The notes beneath the pieces are model-generated. The model did no database searches. It was not told the DNA's origin and saw nothing but the letters and a program-made list of their open reading frames with translations. Made by a program: the position numbers and the translations under genes. 17,500 bases of DNA from Chrysomallon squamiferum (Eukaryota; Mollusca; Gastropoda; Neomphalida; Peltospiridae): NCBI GenBank assembly GCA_012295275.1, contig CM022665.1, positions 43,903,652-43,921,151 on the forward strand. The letters run 5' to 3'. Below are positions 10,350 to 17,500 of this stretch, piece after piece (the stretch's first letter is position 1; each line of letters opens with the position of its first letter).

Positions 10350-10526
10350 TCTGTGTACCAGTTTATCAACACTGTGATAGAATCCCCATCTCTGGACTAC
10401 CACGTGAACCTTGCTCAGAACATCCTGTCCACCTGCATTGAGCACCCAGAACTGCAGAATGAGCTGTACTGCCAGCTCATCAAACAGACGTCCAGACACC
10501 CTGGACACCACAAAACTGCAGTGCAG
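10350..10526 (+). CDS. PLEKHH1/2: PLEKHH exon i: MyTH4 core
   Basis: A 177-nt exon (59 codons, phase 0-0) between CTCATTTCAG and the donor CAG|GTTCGT. It encodes SVYQFINTVIESPSLDYHVN, LAQNILSTCIEHPELQNELY and CQLIKQTSRHPGHHKTAVQ. The string HPELQNE-x-Y-C-Q-L-I-K-Q-T is one of the most conserved parts of MyTH4 domains, also in unconventional myosins. Higher GC than its surroundings marks it as coding. The reverse strand also has an open frame over the same bases, but it is a shadow. Confidence 0.97.
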
Positions 10527-10731
10527 GTTCGTTACCATGGTTTTAAAGATGTTTTAGACTGACGTTTTTTTAACATGGGGATTAAATAGATAAATGTGTT
10601 TCTTTCTTGTAACAGGCTTTGTTTGAGTTATGTTTGTGTTGATCAGTGTTTACAGTTCATTTTCATTTTGCTAATATGATAAGTATTCTTTGTTAAAAGA
10701 CACACACACACACATATGTATGTATGTATGT

Positions 10732-10762
<31 letters not shown>

Positions 10763-11041
10763 CAGTTTCATTTTACATATGTATATATATATATGATGTG
10801 TGTGTGTGCATGTACATATGTAACAGTTTGTGTTTTGATAATCAGTATGTTTCTTAAATGTCTTTTTATCTTAAGAATCATTAATAAATTAGTGAAACAC
10901 AGAGTGCAGCTTTTATATGTTTTTTTTTTTTGTGTGTTTTTTTGGAGGGTTTTTAGTTTGTTTTTGTTTTGTTTTTTTCCAAATTTCTTTGATTCTCATT
11001 GATATCACATCCACTTCATTTATCTCATCAACTTCTGACAC
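10527..11041 (+). other. Intron left part with CA/TATG/TA microsatellites
   Basis: It contains a short CA tract (10700-10715), TATG repeats and a TA run (about 10716-10760), a GT run near 10797, and T/G-rich sequence around 10920-10980. No gene was recognised before the 40-bp array begins near 11042. Confidence 0.7.
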
Positions 11042-14280
<3,239 letters not shown>

Positions 14281-14764
14281 TATTAAATAACAATTTCTGT
14301 GATGACATTTCGTAATTAATATCTTAAAGTTTGTAAAATCTCATATAATTAATGATTAAAATGATGAACAATTCATAACAGAACCATTTATATTGAAACA
14401 ATGAACATCCCAAATTGTTAATCATTAAAAGGACTGAATTCATCCCAAAATTTCAAGGATCATATTGTTTAAAACAATGAACAACTCTGTGATGACATCT
14501 TGTAATTAAATAAAGTGATGAAAATCTCATAATTAAAAAAATGATGTTTCATAAAATTAAAGTGATGAACATCCCAAAATTAAATTAAAATGATGAACAT
14601 CTAATATTTAACTATGCCAAGATGTTATTTAACACATGTAAATTAATTCACACAAAACCTACCAGATTCTATAACTCTTTTTATTCTCATTACCCTCTGT
14701 TTTTTTCATTTCCACACAAACTTGTACTAAAGACAAATTTTTGTTAGTCCACTTTAGGTGTTAG
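14281..14764 (+). repeat. Degenerate AT-rich repeats (GATGAACATCCCAAAATT type)
   Basis: AATGAACATCCCAAATT, AGTGATGAACATCCCAAAAT and AATGATGAACATC occur near 14399, 14562 and 14588. TCTGTGATGACAT(T/C)T(C/T)GTAATTAA occurs near 14296 and 14487. The copies are irregular. After 14640 the sequence is plain AT-rich. No gene was seen. Confidence 0.6.
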
Positions 14765-14807
14765 GTTGTCAGTTTAAATAGTAACTAGTTTTTACTTTCA
14801 CTTGCAG

Positions 14808-15007
14808 GTTGTCAGTTTCGATGGTTCCACAATAAATAGTAGACAGGTTGTCAGTTTTCATGGTTCCACAATAAATAGTTCTGCACTTTCACTGCAGGTT
14901 GTCAAGATGGTTGGTAAATAGTAGAAAACTTTCAGTCAGGTTTCAGTCTTTTCACTGATGACCCAGGAGGAGCCGATACTGAGCACTGTCTTCAAATTCA
15001 TCTCAAA
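14808..15007 (+). CDS. PLEKHH1/2: PLEKHH exon l: start of FERM F1 lobe, disrupted by local tandem copies
   Basis: Both ends of the expected exon are present. GTT GTC AGT TTC GAT GGT at 14808, after CACTTGCAG, gives VVSFDGST (family VVGFDASTTVEEFL). The end gives SGFSLFTDDPGGADTEHCLQ and IHLK before a strong donor GTAAGT at 15008. The middle (family roughly EEFLNTLNQ-x-TGMR) is absent. In its place GTTGTCAG(T/A) copies begin at 14847 and 14898, with another upstream at 14765. The 14808 frame stops at TAG 14919. The SGFSLF frame has TAA at 14915. The span is 200 nt where about 156 is expected from vertebrates. Splicing from 12738 to the acceptor TTTCAG|TCAGG at 14935 would stay in frame but omit about 28 residues of F1. 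Confidence 0.72.
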
Positions 15008-15823
15008 GTAAGTAATGTCTCTCTCTCTTCTAAATACACTGTCTTCAAATTCATCTCAAAGTTAGTGATGTTTCTCTCTTCTAAATACACTGTCTTCAAA
15101 TTCATCTCAAAGTTAGTGACCTTTCACTCTTCTAAATACACTGTCTTCAAATTCATCTCAAAGTTAGTGGTGTGTCTTTCTTCTAAATACACTGTCTTCA
15201 AATTCATCTCAAAGTTAGTGATGTTTCTCTCTTCTAAATACACTGTCTTCAAATTCATCTCAAAGTTAGTGATGTTTCTCTCTTCTAAATGCACTGTCTT
15301 CAAATTCATCTCAAAGTTAGTGACGTTTCTCTCTTCTAAATACACTGTCTTCAAATTCATCTCAAAGTTAGTGACCTTTCTCTCTTCTAAATACACTGTC
15401 TTCAAATTCATCTCAAAGTTAGTGATGTCTCTCTCTTCTAAATACACTGTCTTCAAATTCATCTCAAAGTTAGTGATGTTTCCTCTTCTAAATACACTGT
15501 CTTCAAATTCATCTCAAAGTTAGTGATGTCTCTCTCTTCTAAATACACTGTCTTCAAATTCATCTCAAAGTTAGTGATGTCTCTCTCTTCTAAATACACT
15601 GTCTTCAAATTCATCTCAAAGTTAGTGATGTTTCTCTCTTCTAAATACACTGTCTTCAAATTCATCTCAAAGTTAGTGATGTTTCACTCTTCTAAATACA
15701 CTGTCTTCAAATTCATCTCAAAGTTAGTGATGTGTCTCTCTTGTAAATACACTGTCTTCAAATTCATCTCAAAGTTAGTGACGTCTCTCTTGTAAATACA
15801 CTGTCTTCAAATTCATCTCAAAG
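14983..15823 (+). repeat. 51-bp tandem array repeating exon-l tail and donor
   Basis: The unit is 51 bp. It contains CACTGTCTTCAAATTCATCT, then CAAAGTTAGTGATGTTTCTC, then TCTTCTAAATA. The first 24 bases are the last eight codons of exon l (HCLQIHLK). About 16 copies follow the true donor. The authentic junction has GTAAGT; nearly all copies have the weaker GTTAGT. Because 51 is a multiple of three, both strands show long open frames of 17-residue repeats; these are by-products, not genes. The last copies (15770-15823) lose the donor and fade into TATATATTACTT. Confidence 0.96.
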
Positions 15824-16490
15824 TATATATTACTTATTTATAAATGGATATATTATTTATTTATAAATGACAATATTACTAATTTTAAAATGTGTCAATT
15901 TCTTAATAATAAATGAAAATATTATTTATTTAAAAATGTAAAACTCTTATTTATAAATTGTGTATTCTTTTCTAAATAAGTAATAAGTATTTTTAAATAA
16001 GTCTTCTGTGCAAAATATATTTCCAAGTAAGTAACAAACTAATTTGTATTTCTGAATTCATTTCTTTTACAAGAAATAAATTAATTTCATATGGTGCATT
16101 TTAATCTTACTTAAAATTATTTTCAAACTAATCCATTTTTTATATATACTCAGTCAGTAAAGACTTTTTGTAACGTAATGAAAAAACCCGTGCGCTTTGA
16201 ATATTTTTTTTTATTAAGTAGTTACTTCCCCTTACCTTGAATGTTCACATAAATATTTTGACATCTTTTATTTATCATCATGAACTAAAAAATACATTAA
16301 TTCTTTCCAAACCGTATTGATTTAATTTCTATAATAAAGGCTAATACATTATCGTAAAATGTTCTTCTTAATGGGATTCTTGGTTAATCCCTCGGGATTA
16401 GTAATTTAGAGGAAAACACAAGTTTATCTTATTCTGTGTGTAAGATGATACAGTGACTCACTCACTAGTGATAGTGATTTTGTTTTCCAG
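15824..16490 (+). other. Remainder of intron before exon m
   Basis: AT-rich sequence with degenerate TTTATAAATG repeats to about 15980. More complex sequence follows (16140-16490), including the palindrome TAATCCCTCGGGATTA at 16385-16400. The acceptor is TTTTGTTTTCCAG. The part from 16232 onward is the template for a diverged copy 950 bp downstream. Confidence 0.65.
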
Positions 16491-16588
16491 ATCTGTGATA
16501 TTATTTCCCAGTGGGAACAAGCTTTTCGTGATCATCACTCAGGAAATGTTGATCAAAACAAAACAATCAGAATACTCTACAAAAACAG
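16491..16588 (+). CDS. PLEKHH1/2: PLEKHH exon m: FERM F1 lobe, continued
   Basis: A 98-nt exon between TTTTGTTTTCCAG and the donor AG|GTGTGT, entering in phase 0 and leaving in phase 2. It reads ICDIISQWEQAFRDHHSGNV and DQNKTIRILYKN, then the first two bases of an Arg codon. It matches the family (K)ICD-x-ISKWEQA ... TYKNRLYF. The preceding exon's HLK joins correctly to ICDII. The next exon should start with G plus codons for F/L-Y-F. Confidence 0.95.
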
Positions 16589-16900
16589 GTGTGTAGTTTG
16601 TTTGTTTATTTATTTATTTGTTTATTTATTTATTGTTTGTTTGTTTAACTATTTATTTATTTATTAAGTTTATTTATTTATTGATTCATTCAATCATTTT
16701 TTTTTTTTTTAATCTATTTTTGTAATTAGTTTTACACCAGCTTGTATTTCAAATCTCTTTATTTATTAAATATTTAGTTTTTTTATATTTATTATTTTCT
16801 TTATATCTTAATTCATCATTCTTATCATTCATTCATTCACTTTTTTCTTTTTTTTTAAATCTATTTTTGTTATAATCAGTTTTTTTAACACTGCTTGTAT
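16589..16900 (+). other. Start of last visible intron, (TTTA)n-rich
   Basis: TTTATTTA and TTTGTTTG tetramer tracts fill 16597-16685, followed by T-rich sequence with short repeated strings (ATCTATTTTTGT near 16712 and 16859; CTTGTATTTCAAA near 16741 and 16895). Nothing coding is seen. Confidence 0.75.
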
Positions 16901-17180
16901 TTCAAACTATATTTTCTGTTTCAGGTTTTATTTTAAACAGTTTTATATAAAATTTTTTTAACAACTTGTATAACAAACTGTTTATTTCTGTTTCAGGTTT
17001 TATTTTTAGAAATTTTTTATTTCAGTTTTTTGGTGCTTGTATTTCAAACTGTTTATTTCTGTTTCAGGTTTTATTTTTTTTATTTTTATAATCAGTTTTT
17101 AACACTTTTGCTTGTATTTCAAACTGTCTATTTTCTGTTTCAGGTTTTATTTTTCTTATTTTTATAATCAGTTTTTTAAC
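16901..17180 (+). repeat. ~70-bp array repeating a 3' splice site for the next exon
   Basis: Units contain GTATTTCAAACTGTTTATTT, then CTGTTTCAGGTTTTATTTT. TTTCAG|GTTTTAT occurs at 16921-16931, 16993, 17065 and 17140, with a decayed TTTCATGTTTTAT near 17214. Each would join exon m in the right phase to give R-F-Y-F, as the family requires (NRLYF). From 16925 the frame reads FYFKQFYIKFF and stops at 16959; from 16997 it stops after FYF. None continues into a convincing FERM exon, so the real exon probably lies past the window or has been lost. Confidence 0.8.
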
Positions 17181-17181
17181 A

Positions 17182-17490
17182 TTACCTTGAATGTTCAAAC
17201 TGTCTATTTTTGTTTCATGTTTTATTTTCATCAGTATTTTTAAAATACATTAATTTTTCCAAACCTTGTATTTCAATTTGTTTATTTTCTGTTAAAACTA
17301 ATACATTTAGTAAAATGTTTTTCTTAATCAGATTTTTTAAACTGGATTGTAATTTAGAGGAAAACTGTTTATCTTTTCTGTTGTGTAAGATTTTACAGTG
17401 ATTTTTTATAATCACTTTTTTAAGTGATTTTGTATTTCAAACTGTTTATTATTGTTTCAGGTTTTGGGAACAAGTATTTTTATAATCACT
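17182..17490 (+). repeat. Diverged collinear copy of 16232-16540 including part of exon m
   Basis: Matching anchors occur in the same order at an offset of about 950 bp: TTACCTTGAATGTTCA (16232/17182), ATACATTAATT(C)TTTCCAAACC (16292/17244), CTAATACATT...GTAAAATGTTCTTCTTAAT with variants (16341/17298), GTAATTTAGAGGAAAAC (16401/17349) and TGGGAACAAG (16512/17465). Between anchors the copy has been replaced by material like the neighbouring TATTTCAAACTGTTTATT unit. The exon-m acceptor region is altered, and the ICDII codons are not preserved. It is non-coding by appearance. Confidence 0.85.
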
Positions 17491-17500
17491 TTTTTAAATG

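Noticed and set aside
10341-10538. Reverse-strand 65-codon frame
   Set aside because: It is the antisense shadow of the MyTH4 exon at 10350-10526.
14914-14935. A small intron GTAAAT...TTTCAG rescuing the FERM exon
   Set aside because: It would be only about 22 bases long and the missing conserved middle of F1 would still be absent.
15065-15795. Long open frames on both strands encoding 17-residue repeats
   Set aside because: They arise because the 51-bp unit is divisible by three; the sequence is exon tail plus intron donor copies, with no start context or family match.

Overview
The window looks like animal nuclear DNA: AT-rich, intron-dominated, with short conserved exons bounded by GT-AG signals. 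The compound microsatellites (GT/TA/CATA, TC, GACA/GATA, TAC, AAT) and the exon-level protein sequence suggest a lophotrochozoan, most likely a mollusc and perhaps a cephalopod. That placement is inference. No bacterial-type gene, operon, tRNA, rRNA or CRISPR array was recognised.

One gene occupies about 2444 to beyond the right edge on the + strand. It encodes a PLEKHH1/PLEKHH2-type protein (C. elegans counterpart MAX-1), built as PH - PH - MyTH4 - FERM. Thirteen exons are visible. They give an acidic linker (2444-2583), PH1 (3355-5336), PH2 (6055-9186), MyTH4 (9706-12738) and the start of FERM (14808-16588). The N-terminal exons and most of FERM lie outside. Phases agree across all junctions except within two exons. 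The exon at 3355-3556 has one base too many (or two too few). The exon at 14808-15007 is filled with local tandem copies and carries stops.

The rest is repeat-rich intron and upstream DNA. A 31-bp minisatellite fills 1-1544. Six introns carry tandem arrays that contain a copy of the adjacent exon edge plus its splice site. Introns after 3556, 8031, 12738 and 15007 repeat the exon tail and 5' splice site. Introns before 11839, and after 16588, repeat a 3' splice site with the first exon bases. In several arrays the copies decay with distance from the exon. The last 300 bases are a mosaic, collinear copy of sequence about 950 bp upstream.

This splice-junction-anchored repetition is the most unusual signal here. 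It may be real biology (decoy splice sites, array birth at exon edges). Since the two damaged exons abut the arrays and copies blend into low-complexity sequence, assembly error or a non-natural origin of parts must also be considered. It should be checked against raw reads and RNA.
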